Counted from the first letter of the stretch, positions 25,146-33,701 are shown. The stretch: 64,000 bases of DNA from a virus (IMGVR_UViG_3300010885_076238:62001-126000), one strand, 5' to 3'. Notes: generated from the sequence alone by a model not told the origin. Made by a program: numbers and translations.

Positions 25146-25493
25146 ATGATCACCGAATTTAGACTGCCCTATCACGGAACCTATGTCCGTGAGATCAAAT
25201 ACTCTGTTCAGGTCATGTGCTTGCCAGAAAACAGCAACGACCTTATCGTCGCTCTCCTACGCCGCTGCTACCCTGAGATCACCGAAGAAGCGATCAACGA
25301 ACTCGCCTACAAGAACAAGGCGTTCACAATCTTCGGAACGATCAAGATTTTCAACGGCGGGCCAATGTACGCAGTTCTCTACCGTCACGATGAGAAGTGG
25401 TTCATCTACTACGTTCCACAATCCATTCGCAACTCAAAAAGCTTCACGGATCACGACATTCCGAAGAATATTCCTTGCTTCATGGGTTTCTGA
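25146..25493 (+). CDS. GC-rich hypothetical protein
   Basis: 115 residues with no recognised family. The base composition stands out: 33 of 60 bases at 25261-25320 are G or C, against roughly a third in the surroundings, and codons such as CTC, CGC, ATC and GAG are used. A long open frame in another register (25183-25530) is a by-product of that composition. It may have been acquired recently or be under codon selection for high expression. Confidence 0.75.
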   Translation: MITEFRLPYHGTYVREIKYSVQVMCLPENSNDLIVALLRRCYPEITEEAINELAYKNKAFTIFGTIKIFNGGPMYAVLYRHDEKWFIYYVPQSIRNSKSFTDHDIPKNIPCFMGF

Positions 25494-25514
25494 GGAAGTC
25501 AACAAATTACTTAA

Positions 25515-25539
25515 AATAATAATAAATTAGAGTCGTTAT
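25515..25539 (+). promoter_or_regulatory. AATAATAATT-N10-GTTAT promoter, leaderless class
   Basis: AATAATAATA and GTTAT at 25535-25539, six bases before the ATG at 25546. No ribosome site is present. Confidence 0.75.
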
Positions 25540-25545
25540 CTGATT

Positions 25546-26511
25546 ATGAACATGAACTCAAAAATAATTTCGATAATCAATCACGCTCAGTATTCTGATC
25601 GGGATGCTTGGGAAAAAGCTATAAGCGGAAACAAAGATTTTTTTGAACGAGAATTTATAGCAAAAAGTGCTCACATTTCTTTTGATTATGCCAAATCACT
25701 TGGAGAAAGATTTTCTCTTGGTGAAAAAGTGATTAGCGAAAGTGCAGAAAAAAGCTATAGATATGCCAAAGAAGTTTTGCTATCTAGGTTTGAATTAGGC
25801 GAGGAAAAAGTTCAAAAAGATATTGAATATTGTTACAGATATGCAAAAGATGTTATAAAAAATAGGTGGGAGCCAGCAGAAAAAAATCTCTTGAACTTAA
25901 AGTCATCGGAAGCAAATGAATTTTTAGTTTCCTATGCAATTAATATAATCAAAAGCCAATGGCCCGAGGCAGAGGAAAGAATCAAAAGTATTGAGCCTTA
26001 CCGAATTCACGATTATTGTGTAAATGCTCGAAAAAGCAGATGGGAAGAAGTAGAGCCTCAAATTTTGAACATGAGTGCAACTTCAATTATTGATTATTGT
26101 AAAAACTGCGTAAAAGGACGATGGGAAAAGGCCGAGGAAAAAATTCTAAAGTCTAAACCAACACATAATTTTATTGTTGATTATGCAAAGGAAGTTGTGT
26201 GCGGTCGATGGGTTGAGGGAGAAAAAGAAATGTTGACCGATAAAAAGGTCGCCATTAAAATTAAATATTGCGATGAAGTTCTTGAAGGAAGATGGAAAGA
26301 ATTAGAAGATATTTTATTTGAAAAAGAAAGTACCCAAAGATTATATCAATACGCAAAAGATGTAATAAAAGGGAAGCTGCCTGAGATTCTTCATAATAAA
26401 ATGCTTATGATAGCAATGCTCAAAAAAGACGATTGGACGAACAAGTATTTGAAAGCCAAAAAATACAAGATTGAAAAGAAACTAAAACTTTACGAGACCA
26501 ACAATGCCTAA
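25546..26511 (+). CDS. GRW-repeat protein
   Basis: 321 residues from ATG 25546 (leaderless). About nine units, among them YAKSLGERFSLGEKVIS, YAKEVLLSRFELGEEKVQ, YAKDVIKNRWEPAEKNLL and YCKNCVKGRWEKAEEKIL, several with Cys in place of Ala. The cap LPEILHNKMLMIAM is followed by a basic tail (KAKKYKIEKKLKLYE). It overlaps the next gene by eight bases. Confidence 0.87.
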   Translation: MNMNSKIISIINHAQYSDRDAWEKAISGNKDFFEREFIAKSAHISFDYAKSLGERFSLGEKVISESAEKSYRYAKEVLLSRFELGEEKVQKDIEYCYRYAKDVIKNRWEPAEKNLLNLKSSEANEFLVSYAINIIKSQWPEAEERIKSIEPYRIHDYCVNARKSRWEEVEPQILNMSATSIIDYCKNCVKGRWEKAEEKILKSKPTHNFIVDYAKEVVCGRWVEGEKEMLTDKKVAIKIKYCDEVLEGRWKELEDILFEKESTQRLYQYAKDVIKGKLPEILHNKMLMIAMLKKDDWTNKYLKAKKYKIEKKLKLYETNNA

Positions 26512-27037
26512 AGACAAAAGCAAACTGCCCCTTCCGATTCTTTATGAATTTCTTGTGACTGCAACAAATAACAATGGCTTTCTTTATTATAATCTAAGGA
26601 CTGCTCTGAAGTCTAGATTTAATTTAGACACAGAAGCCAAAGCGGAAGAAAAGTACGAAGAATTGAAGAGTGATTTCGACAAAGACCCAGACAAGTATTT
26701 CTTGCAGCTTTTAAAAAGTAAAAATGTAACTTCAAATTGGCTTGAAAAAAAAAGAATTAGATTTACTGAAAACGTAGAAAAGCAATTTTTTGAAAAATAT
26801 AAAGATACCCCTTTGTATTTTAGATATTGTGAAATTTTCAATATTATTGTCGGCAATTACGAACAAGTTGTGACCGAGGTTGCATTGGGCTGCGAAGTTT
26901 CTTATAATAAAAAGCGTTACTTAGAAACCTTGTTGAAGAGAAGAAAAATGATGAAAGAATGGATTAATGAATTTTTGTCGCACAAGACAGAGATCACACA
27001 GGACGATTCTATCAAAACGTTATTGGAAAATTTATGA
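26504..27037 (+). CDS. Helical protein with GRW-family-like tail
   Basis: 177 residues, start overlapping the repeat protein. It is highly charged and helical. No GRW unit is visible, but the ending ITQDDSIKTLLENL resembles the tail (TVKELLxxL) of family members at 17521, 52734 and 60595. It is perhaps a partner of the repeat protein or a product of domain loss. Confidence 0.7.
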   Translation: MPKDKSKLPLPILYEFLVTATNNNGFLYYNLRTALKSRFNLDTEAKAEEKYEELKSDFDKDPDKYFLQLLKSKNVTSNWLEKKRIRFTENVEKQFFEKYKDTPLYFRYCEIFNIIVGNYEQVVTEVALGCEVSYNKKRYLETLLKRRKMMKEWINEFLSHKTEITQDDSIKTLLENL

Positions 27038-27222
27038 GTCAAGAAGAAGTCGAAAGCCTTAAGATGCAGCTTGAAGAACTAAAAAATAGTTTCAAGGTTG
27101 TTGCGTATGCAAAAACAAATGAGCATGGGGATTTGTTTGATCTTAGATTACAGAACAACCCGTACAACGATCAGAAAACTATTGTACCGCTTTTCAGACT
27201 AATTGATTCCGTTAATAATTAA
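27034..27222 (+). CDS. Small conserved phage-type protein
   Basis: 62 residues; the start overlaps the upstream stop. An N-terminal helix is followed by VVAYAKTNEHGDLFDLRLQNNPY, which matches a common small phage protein pattern (GDLYDLR...NPY). Function unknown. Confidence 0.7.
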   Translation: MSQEEVESLKMQLEELKNSFKVVAYAKTNEHGDLFDLRLQNNPYNDQKTIVPLFRLIDSVNN

Positions 27223-27230
27223 GGTAAGAA

Positions 27231-27416
27231 ATGACTTATATTTGGATGGTTTTAGTTAATAATAGTAGAATTATTGGCTATGTAAGATCAGAAAGCGAAA
27301 CCAGTGCTTTTAACATTGCAAAAGAAAAGGTTGCGAAGGATGTTCCCTTTTTTTTAGAGAGGGTTTATTTAGGAAGCCCCATACCAGTTGGCGAAGAATT
27401 CTTTATTTCCAATTAA
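27231..27416 (+). CDS. Small hypothetical protein
   Basis: 61 residues, GGTAAG before the ATG. Short beta-rich sequence (YIWMVLVNNSRIIGYVRSE) with no known family. Confidence 0.6.
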   Translation: MTYIWMVLVNNSRIIGYVRSESETSAFNIAKEKVAKDVPFFLERVYLGSPIPVGEEFFISN

Positions 27417-27434
27417 ATAGCTGGACGGTGATGT

Positions 27435-28043
27435 TTGACAAATAACATATCTTTGATTGGAGATGTTCATGGTAAATATAAAAGATACCATGAAATAATT
27501 AGGGAGAAAGATCGCCATGAATACACTGTGCAAATTGGAGATTTTGGATTCAATTATGAAACTTTAAAAAATGTTGATCCAAATAATCATAAAATTATAG
27601 GTGGCAACCATGATAATTATGATAAAATAATAAATACTCCACATTATCTTGGAGACTATGGAAATACAACTCTAAATGGAGTAGAGTTTTTCTTTTATAG
27701 AGGGGCTTATAGCATAGACCGCCAATATCGCACAATTGGAGTGGATTGGTGGGAATCTGAGCAATTAAAAATTGAACAGTTCATGGAGGCAAGAGAACTC
27801 TATAGAAGCATCAAGCCAAAAATTGTTATAACTCATGATTGTCCTGAGTGCATTGTTCCATATTACATAGGTTTTCAAGGAAAAATATATCAGAACATAA
27901 CCAGTTGGGGATTGAATGAATTACTTAATATTCATCAACCAGAACTTTGGATTCATGGTCATTTTCATCAATCCAAAACCACAAAATATGGAAATACAAA
28001 CTTTATTTGTTTGAATGAATTAGAAGTTTTTAAAATTAAATAA
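27435..28043 (+). CDS. Calcineurin-like metallophosphoesterase
   Basis: 202 residues from TTG 27435; the ATG at 27431 opens only a four-codon ORF. All core metal motifs are present: GDVHG (9-13), GDFG, GGNHD, a THDCP segment and HGHFH. This is the two-metal phosphoesterase fold of Ser/Thr phosphatases and phosphodiesterases. Phage members include protein phosphatases such as lambda NinI. The substrate cannot be told from sequence. Confidence 0.9.
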   Translation: MTNNISLIGDVHGKYKRYHEIIREKDRHEYTVQIGDFGFNYETLKNVDPNNHKIIGGNHDNYDKIINTPHYLGDYGNTTLNGVEFFFYRGAYSIDRQYRTIGVDWWESEQLKIEQFMEARELYRSIKPKIVITHDCPECIVPYYIGFQGKIYQNITSWGLNELLNIHQPELWIHGHFHQSKTTKYGNTNFICLNELEVFKIK

Positions 28044-28063
28044 TAAATTGTGCAGATCGTTAT
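28039..28063 (+). promoter_or_regulatory. AATAATAATT-N10-GTTAT promoter
   Basis: AATAATAAAT across the previous stop and GTTAT at 28059-28063. A 40-base leader contains the near-repeat CTGCAAGTTG/CTGCAAAAGG. Confidence 0.7.
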
Positions 28064-28103
28064 CTCTGCAAGTTGAAAAATAATCTGCAAAAGGAATTAA
28101 AAT

Positions 28104-28328
28104 ATGATAATAATGCCAGCTTGGATAATTAGTGAAGATGAAAATGGATATGTCGCTCTTTTGGGTAGCGAACCTAAGATGGATGCAGAAAAAGAGTTTT
28201 TGCCCAAAGAATGTGTTGACAAAATTGTTTACGCTCCTATGATTCACGAATCTGGTTACAAATTTTCTTTGCTTACTCTCAACCCAGACAAAGTTCCAGA
28301 AAAAATTAAAAACATGATCAATCACTGA
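28104..28328 (+). CDS. Small hypothetical protein
   Basis: 74 residues with AAGGAA upstream (inner ATG 28113 possible). Its start (PAWIISEDENGYVALLGSEPKM) and end (LLTLNPDKVPEKIKNMINH) suggest a compact alpha/beta protein. The last segment VPEKIKNMI weakly resembles the GRW-family cap. No known function. Confidence 0.65.
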   Translation: MIIMPAWIISEDENGYVALLGSEPKMDAEKEFLPKECVDKIVYAPMIHESGYKFSLLTLNPDKVPEKIKNMINH

Positions 28329-28329
28329 A

Positions 28330-28354
28330 AATAAAAATTTATTCAAGCCGTTAT
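28330..28354 (+). promoter_or_regulatory. AATAATAATT-N10-GTTAT promoter
   Basis: AATAAAAATT and GTTAT at 28350-28354. AAGGAG precedes the ATG at 28373. Confidence 0.72.
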
Positions 28355-28372
28355 GTGTATAAGGAGACAAAA

Positions 28373-29497
28373 ATGAACGAACAATTTGCCAATGTCATTC
28401 GCCAAAGAATTTACCAGCGTGTTCCTCTTGAGCAACTCGCAGAAGCAGGAATTAAGGAATTTTATGTTGCTGGCAATTCTTTGAATAAACAGCCCCCTAA
28501 CGATATTGATATTTTCCCAGTGGGAAATCTCTTTACTCAAGAGCAAGCTGAAAAGCTTGGAAATATCGTTAGTTCAACTAAAAACGCAATCACTGTTAAG
28601 GTTGGTCTTGATAAAAAAATCAACCATCAAACCGTAGATGGTCAGAATGAAATTGAAGTTAGTGGCAAAAACATTGTGGTTCAACTTTGTAATTACCAAC
28701 ACGGTGAACTTGAGTCTTTAGTTAATTCTTTTGATTTTTCTCATATCCAAATTGGAGCCAAGGTAGACAATCTTGGCATCACAGTCTATTACACTAAGGA
28801 ATATGAGAATGCAAAAATGTGTCAATCTACCGAATATGTCGGTAGCGAATACCCTTTGTCTTCTATGATTAGAATGTTCAAATACGCAAAGCGTGGCGAC
28901 TTTGCTGGAAATTCTCATATTTTTTCTGCTTTCAAAATCGTCACAGATGTTGTAGACAGAGGGTTTGATGACTTCGATGACTTCAAGAATCAATTGGATG
29001 CTATTGATCTTGGATTGGTTCCAGAAAATCAAAAGGAACTTGTTGATGCAGGCTTGGCATCAGAAGAATCCGGCTTGGATTTTTCTGAAGAAGGCAAAAA
29101 AGTTCTTAATAAACTGATGAGCTTTTTGATTTTGAGCAAGAAGGCGATTTGCAAAGACGCACAGGCTGCGTATGATTACGCACAAAGCTCTGGCGAACGA
29201 TTTGAAAAGGGCGAAGATGCGATTAGCAAAGATGAAAAATTGGCTCTTGCATATGCAAAAAATATATTGAAAGGTAGGTTTGAAAAAGGCGAAGAAGCCA
29301 TTTCTAACAATCCTTATTTGGTTCATGATTATTGGTGCAATGTGATTAACAAATCAATTCATGTATATGATGTATATAATAATAGCGATATGCAAAAACT
29401 GCCTGAATTTTTGCATAATAAAATGATCGCTTATGGGATGGATAATAATCATTATGCAAAAGACTATCTTTTTAGAATTTCAAAAATCGCAGCGTAA
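28373..29497 (+). CDS. Nucleotidyltransferase domain fused to GRW repeats
   Basis: 374 residues from ATG 28373. The N-terminus KEFYVAGNSLNKQPPNDIDIFPV carries the G[NS]S...DID signature of the pol-beta-like nucleotidyltransferase fold: the glycine-serine loop and two catalytic acids. A middle region (SFDFSHIQIGA, then GSEYPLSSMIRMFKYAKRGDF) matches phage proteins of this group. Two or three GRW units follow (YAQSSGERFEKGEDAIS, YAKNILKGRFEKGEEAIS) and the cap LPEFLHNKMIAYGM. The repeats may recognise the substrate or partner of the transferase. Confidence 0.8.
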   Translation: MNEQFANVIRQRIYQRVPLEQLAEAGIKEFYVAGNSLNKQPPNDIDIFPVGNLFTQEQAEKLGNIVSSTKNAITVKVGLDKKINHQTVDGQNEIEVSGKNIVVQLCNYQHGELESLVNSFDFSHIQIGAKVDNLGITVYYTKEYENAKMCQSTEYVGSEYPLSSMIRMFKYAKRGDFAGNSHIFSAFKIVTDVVDRGFDDFDDFKNQLDAIDLGLVPENQKELVDAGLASEESGLDFSEEGKKVLNKLMSFLILSKKAICKDAQAAYDYAQSSGERFEKGEDAISKDEKLALAYAKNILKGRFEKGEEAISNNPYLVHDYWCNVINKSIHVYDVYNNSDMQKLPEFLHNKMIAYGMDNNHYAKDYLFRISKIAA

Positions 29498-29503
29498 ATT
29501 CTT

Positions 29504-29803
29504 TCATTTGTGCTTCTTCTTCTTTTTGATTCTCTCTAATTCATCTAAATATTGATTTTGATACATCGCTTGATTTTTTTCTTTGAGTTTTCTTGCTTTT
29601 TTATGCTGCTTATCTTCTATTAATTTAATTTTAATAGTTTTTATTCCAGAGAATATTAGAAAAAATGGCACAATGGCAATTAAAAAAAGTATTACATAAG
29701 AAAAATAAAATAGCATCTTAAGAACGAAAGATGTAAACAGAATACAATAGTAGCAAAATGGAGCGTCTCTCTGAAAATATTCCATCCATTCTGGTTCATA
29801 CAT
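29504..29803 (-). CDS. Membrane protein with basic tail
   Basis: 99 residues on the minus strand. Two adjacent hydrophobic helices (about 19-55: CILFTSFVLKMLFYFSYVILFLIAIVPFFLIF, given here as separate stretches of the same hairpin) are followed by a Lys-rich cytoplasmic tail ending KKKKKHK. First of three small membrane genes on this strand. Function unknown. Confidence 0.65.
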   Translation of the reverse strand: MYEPEWMEYFQRDAPFCYYCILFTSFVLKMLFYFSYVILFLIAIVPFFLIFSGIKTIKIKLIEDKQHKKARKLKEKNQAMYQNQYLDELERIKKKKKHK

Positions 29804-29815
29804 AATTTATTATAG

Positions 29816-29908
29816 TTAGCTTCTTAAAACTAAATAACATATAGCCAATGTCAAAAACGCTTCTCTTACATGAAACCAAAATTCAATATCATAAAACATA
29901 TAAAACAT
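29816..29908 (-). CDS. 30-residue membrane peptide
   Basis: Minus strand, starting at CAT 29906-29908 with GGAG seven bases upstream. The sequence MFYMFYDIEFWFHVREAF is followed by LTLAICYLVLRS: a mostly hydrophobic peptide in the same run as its neighbours. Confidence 0.5.
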   Translation of the reverse strand: MFYMFYDIEFWFHVREAFLTLAICYLVLRS

Positions 29909-29922
29909 TTTAATTCTCCAAA

Positions 29923-29997
29923 TTAGGAGTACCAGAAAAGAAAAGTTATCCAAACAGCTAATATAAAATAAATCCAAAAATTTGGCGGGCTTTTCAT
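29923..29997 (-). CDS. 24-residue membrane peptide
   Basis: Minus strand, MKSPPNFWIYFILAVWITFL and FWYS. It has one hydrophobic helix and no strong ribosome site, and is kept because it lines up with two further small membrane genes on this strand. Confidence 0.4.
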   Translation of the reverse strand: MKSPPNFWIYFILAVWITFLFWYS

Positions 29998-30049
29998 AAT
30001 AGTATATATGAAAAATCCTAACAATTTCCTAACAATTCAATTAAAAAGC

Positions 30050-32536
30050 TTATTTTTTACTAACTTGATAGCACCAAAATTTAATTGTTTTATCATTATT
30101 ATAGCCAACCTTCACACAACTCTTAATTTGTTTAATTTTTGATAAAATCTTTGCGAATTGTGGTTGGTATTTAAAAGAACCTTCTAAATTCATAACAAAT
30201 TCTAATATAACAAAAACTAAAGACTTAATTTCTGAAAATTCTTTTGTCTGTCTCCAGTGTGGGTTTAGATCAAATCTATTACTTAGCTTCACATCTACTG
30301 ATTCTAAATTAATCATAGTTTGAATAAAGCTATCAATTACATCATTTATTTCTCTAGATTTGTATGTAGCATCCATATTATTATCATAAGAAATAACTCT
30401 AAATTTTCTTTGCATTTCTCCAAGAATTCTTACAAATCTTTTGCCGATATTGGCAACACCTGTTTGGGACTTTGAAATTCCTTCTTTTGTAGAACCGATT
30501 TTGCTAAAATCTATTTTAGAATAATCGCCATCAAAAAGTCCAGAACTTATCAATTGATCACTTAATAAGATTGCTTTATTAATTTGAATCTTTAGTTCTT
30601 CTGTAATAATGCCTGGGCCGGTCATGCTTAGTATATAATTAAGATTGGTTCCGATGTAACGAACTTTATCTTTATTGAATATTCCCTTTGTAATAAGAGC
30701 TTGATATTCATCTTCGCTTATTTTTTTGGCTTCTCTCACAAGAGAAGAACATAAAACAAAAAAGTTATTGAGCACTCTTTCAATTTTACCCATTCCATAA
30801 TATTTCACATTGCCTAATTCAGTCTGAACTTTGCTAAGATTACGCTCCAATCCCATAAACCATTTTTCTTTAGGAGTGGCATCTAGTCCAAAACGGATTT
30901 CGTCTTTTTTTTGTTTATCATAATAGTCATTGTCACACTCGCCAATTTGATTAATAATAATTGTAGAAATTAATTCGATATTTTTTGTGCTAAAAAATAC
31001 TCCCTGAGTTGGCTCTGAGGGATATATTGATCCTGTATCGTGCGAGTCTAAAAGACCATCAATCCCTAGTTTTCTTAGTAGTCCCGTCCACATTGCCCAA
31101 GGGCGATATTTTTTTTGATTACGTTCGGGCTTTTCTTTTTCCCCTCTGTTTGAACCTATGTAGCCTTTTTTTGCTATTATCATATCTGATATTTTTTTTG
31201 TGATCACATAAAGAAATTTACCGGAAACGTCCTGCTTCCCAGATGATCTCAGACTGATTAGAGACTTCATTAAAGCTTGATTCCAATCTATATCATTTTT
31301 TTCACAAAAATCTTGTAGTTCTTTGCCAAATGGAACTTTTATGGATTCTGATATTTCTTTTTTTCTTTTTGCTATTTCAACTTCAAAATTACCAATTTTT
31401 TTTACCCAATAATCTAATAATTTTTTTACTTTTTTATTTGATAATAAGAAATAACTTTCAATGTAAGTATTGAAATTAGGGCTTGCATCAATATCTCTAA
31501 AATAAGATCCTAAATTAACATAAGATCTCAGACTTTTTGAAATTTTAGTTAATTCTTCTAAAGAAATTTTATCATTTCCAAGCATTTCGAGCATTTTGCG
31601 ATCATTTTCTCTTGAAATGCCCCCAGTACCGCTAGAAAAAGGCTCGGTTTTTATCATTTTATTTGCAAAATTTCTAACCTCGTCAGACAATGCAAAAGAA
31701 TTATTGTCTAAATTAGTGAATAAAGGTAGTTTTTGCGAAGAACCGGGCCATGGCGATAAACTAGAAATCAAATTATCAAGACCAAAATTAATCATCATTC
31801 TTGTTGCGTTGAAAGTCAATTCAGAAATTATTCTTTCAAAATTTTCTTTCGATGAAAGTTTTTCAATTCTATCAACAGAATATTTTTTAATTGATTTTTC
31901 TTCTTCTGAGTAGTCGTCCATCTCGCTCTTAGCAGTTGATACTGTGTTATGATAGAAATTATAAACAATATCATCGCTATACAATTCTGCTCCGCTTTTT
32001 AATAATTCCTCTTTTATTGTTTTTTTTAATAATTTAATTTTTAAATTTTCATGCTTGTAAATATAGTTGCTTATTTGTTGTTTTATGGTTTTGTTTATTT
32101 CATCAACATCGGAAATTTCTTTTATTTCTCCTTCTCCTGGCTTCATAGAAATATAACTTTCTTTATTTTTAATTTTAAAAATGTGAAGATACTTTCTGCT
32201 TCCGGCCATAGGAACGCCTGAGACATTCTTTTTAATAATATACTCAAGAGGAAAAGCATATAATCCTAAAGGAGTTCCACCATCGTCAGCAGAATATTTT
32301 GGCCCAAGTCTTTGAACACAAGAAAAATTACCCCATATGTCTTCGGGCTTAGTGTTATTGTTCACAGCTTTTTCAAAGACAGTCTTTATTTGTTTGATTT
32401 TTTCAAACTTTCTGTAAGGTTTTCCTGTTTGAGGATCGGCTATAGATGGATCAACTCTGCCCACGGCTCTTGAAAGGAGTTGTGGTTCTTCTATCAAATA
32501 TGTGTCTATTGGTTGAAAATATTCTTTAAAATTCAT
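30050..32536 (-). CDS. Giant tagged protein A (probable internal virion protein)
   Basis: 828 residues. The N-terminus MNFKEYFQPIDTYLIEEP fits the capsid-targeting tag shared by eight proteins here, with LIE|E as a possible prohead-protease site. The region near residues 70-95 has RLGPKYSADDGGTPLGLYAFP and the C-terminal half has LGIDGLLDSHDTGSIYPSEP then TQGVFFS. Both blocks recur in the paralogue at 34149. The GYDG-like...PTQ.VFF layout resembles toxin-like ADP-ribosyltransferase regions of phage head proteins, but catalytic residues cannot be assigned. The rest is helical. It is likely injected or packaged rather than structural. Confidence 0.65.
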   Translation of the reverse strand: MNFKEYFQPIDTYLIEEPQLLSRAVGRVDPSIADPQTGKPYRKFEKIKQIKTVFEKAVNNNTKPEDIWGNFSCVQRLGPKYSADDGGTPLGLYAFPLEYIIKKNVSGVPMAGSRKYLHIFKIKNKESYISMKPGEGEIKEISDVDEINKTIKQQISNYIYKHENLKIKLLKKTIKEELLKSGAELYSDDIVYNFYHNTVSTAKSEMDDYSEEEKSIKKYSVDRIEKLSSKENFERIISELTFNATRMMINFGLDNLISSLSPWPGSSQKLPLFTNLDNNSFALSDEVRNFANKMIKTEPFSSGTGGISRENDRKMLEMLGNDKISLEELTKISKSLRSYVNLGSYFRDIDASPNFNTYIESYFLLSNKKVKKLLDYWVKKIGNFEVEIAKRKKEISESIKVPFGKELQDFCEKNDIDWNQALMKSLISLRSSGKQDVSGKFLYVITKKISDMIIAKKGYIGSNRGEKEKPERNQKKYRPWAMWTGLLRKLGIDGLLDSHDTGSIYPSEPTQGVFFSTKNIELISTIIINQIGECDNDYYDKQKKDEIRFGLDATPKEKWFMGLERNLSKVQTELGNVKYYGMGKIERVLNNFFVLCSSLVREAKKISEDEYQALITKGIFNKDKVRYIGTNLNYILSMTGPGIITEELKIQINKAILLSDQLISSGLFDGDYSKIDFSKIGSTKEGISKSQTGVANIGKRFVRILGEMQRKFRVISYDNNMDATYKSREINDVIDSFIQTMINLESVDVKLSNRFDLNPHWRQTKEFSEIKSLVFVILEFVMNLEGSFKYQPQFAKILSKIKQIKSCVKVGYNNDKTIKFWCYQVSKK

Positions 32537-32537
32537 G

Positions 32538-32545
32538 TATCTATA
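32538..32545 (-). promoter_or_regulatory. Possible T4-late-like box (TATAGATA)
   Basis: One mismatch to TATAAATA on the minus strand, one base before the start of giant protein A. Very close to the ATG, so weak evidence. Confidence 0.25.
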
Positions 32546-32586
32546 TCTATGTTTTTACTGAAATAAATTAGTCGATCTATTTCGTA

Positions 32587-32594
32587 TATAAATT
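32587..32594 (+). promoter_or_regulatory. Possible T4-late-like box (TATAAATT)
   Basis: One mismatch to TATAAATA, 13 bases before the ATG at 32608, with TAGGAGA between. Confidence 0.4.
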
Positions 32595-32607
32595 TATAGG
32601 AGATTCT

Positions 32608-32994
32608 ATGTATAAAATTGTATTGCGATCTATATTTTACCATTGGTTTGCCTTATTTATTGGAATTTCCATAGGTTTTATAGCTAATTCGGAGTGGGTT
32701 GGGGACAAATATGCGATTGTAGAAAGATCGGTCAGAAACATATTTTTCCCAATTCAATATGACGAGAATATTGAGGCTTTTGTAAAACAGGCTGGAAAAG
32801 TGAGGTTGTGGTCTAGTTTAGAATGCCCCGAGGATTTTGTTGTATTAGACGATTTGGTAAAGGGCGAAGAATTTTATTGGGCATTGTATAAATATAAGGA
32901 TAAGAACGGAAAAGAAGTCAAGGATGTTGGAAGCATTAGAGTCAAATGGAAAACTTGGGAATATTATTATAAGCTAGATGAAATAATTAAATAA
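32608..32994 (+). CDS. Membrane-anchored hypothetical protein
   Basis: 128 residues with TAGGAGA upstream. A membrane helix lies at about residues 9-27 (IFYHWFALFIGISIGFIA). The outer or inner domain that follows contains a beta-rich stretch (VRLWSSLECPEDFVVLDDL; EFYWALYKYKDKNGKEV). It sits between tagged genes and ends ten bases before the next tagged gene. Function unknown. Confidence 0.75.
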   Translation: MYKIVLRSIFYHWFALFIGISIGFIANSEWVGDKYAIVERSVRNIFFPIQYDENIEAFVKQAGKVRLWSSLECPEDFVVLDDLVKGEEFYWALYKYKDKNGKEVKDVGSIRVKWKTWEYYYKLDEIIK

Positions 32995-33003
32995 AGGTAA
33001 AAT

Positions 33004-33273
33004 ATGAAAACTTTCAATGAATGGCTAAAAAACAGAGTATTGAGCGAAGGCAATCAAAAAAACGCAAGAGAACTCAGAGCGTTATTAGAAAAAGAGGGCT
33101 TTATTTTTGTGCGAGACGGTGACGAGCTTATAATGAAAAAAGACGACATTCCAATCACAGTAAGCAAACAATCGGATCGCGTTTTGCCAAGAAAACTTGT
33201 AAAAACCGTCCTGCGAGATTGGCAAAGAAACAAGGATAAAATAGACGCACTAAGAGCCAGACGAGCCGTATAA
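33004..33273 (+). CDS. Tagged small protein with HicA-like fold
   Basis: 89 residues. The N-terminus MKTFNEWLKNRVLSEG is an excellent match to T4 capsid-targeting peptides (compare MKTYQEFIAE), with LSE|G as a prohead-protease-type site. After the cut, ARELRALLEKEGFIFVRDGDELIMKKDDIPITV resembles the dsRBD-like HicA toxin fold. The catalytic GSHH histidine is replaced by GDEL, so RNase activity is doubtful. It may be an internal head protein that binds RNA or a HicB-like partner. Confidence 0.6.
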   Translation: MKTFNEWLKNRVLSEGNQKNARELRALLEKEGFIFVRDGDELIMKKDDIPITVSKQSDRVLPRKLVKTVLRDWQRNKDKIDALRARRAV

Positions 33274-33294
33274 TATTATTTACAAATTCCTTAA

Positions 33295-33319
33295 AATAAT
33301 AATTTATTATATGCGTTAT
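33295..33319 (+). promoter_or_regulatory. AATAATAATT-N10-GTTAT promoter, exact match
   Basis: AATAATAATT and GTTAT at 33315-33319, then TAGGAGG before the ATG at 33339. Confidence 0.75.
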
Positions 33320-33338
33320 ACCATAGGAGGAAACTTTT

Positions 33339-33701
33339 ATGTGGCTTTTTACTAAATATGGGTTTTTCAGTGTTGTTTGTGCAAGAAAGAACAATGGTTT
33401 GAGTTCTGACGTAGATACAGAAACTCTTATGATCAGAGCTAGATCAAAAAATCATCTTGAAAATTTGATCAATAGTTTTCAAGATTTGAATGATTGTCAA
33501 ATAGCAACAACACACGACACAGATTACCGATACAGAATCTTTGTTCCAAAGAAGATATGGAGCAATGTGATGCTAGAATTATCAAGTGAAATTGATTATG
33601 GAAACTTCAAGAGCAAAGTTCACAAATCTTTGCAAGACCAAGAATTTTCTCATTGCTTGGGTGATATTTGGAGTGTAATGTATAGGTATCAAGATGAGTA
33701 A
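33339..33701 (+). CDS. Conserved MWLFTKYGFFS-type protein
   Basis: 120 residues starting MWLFTKYGFFSVVCA, with MIRARSKNHLENLI, DTDYRYRIFV and IDYGNFKSKVH further on. This succession of blocks marks a family widespread in actinobacteria, planctomycetes and their phages, with no known function. It overlaps the alpha/beta hydrolase gene by eight bases. Confidence 0.8.
   Translation: MWLFTKYGFFSVVCARKNNGLSSDVDTETLMIRARSKNHLENLINSFQDLNDCQIATTHDTDYRYRIFVPKKIWSNVMLELSSEIDYGNFKSKVHKSLQDQEFSHCLGDIWSVMYRYQDE

Noticed and set aside
25183-25530. Second long frame within the GC-rich gene
   Set aside because: It is out of frame with the better-supported gene at 25146 and composed of Ser/Thr/Arg-rich sequence from GC-rich codons.
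29060-29326. Minus-strand frame inside the nucleotidyltransferase-repeat gene
   Set aside because: It lies wholly inside a well-supported gene and lacks a ribosome site.
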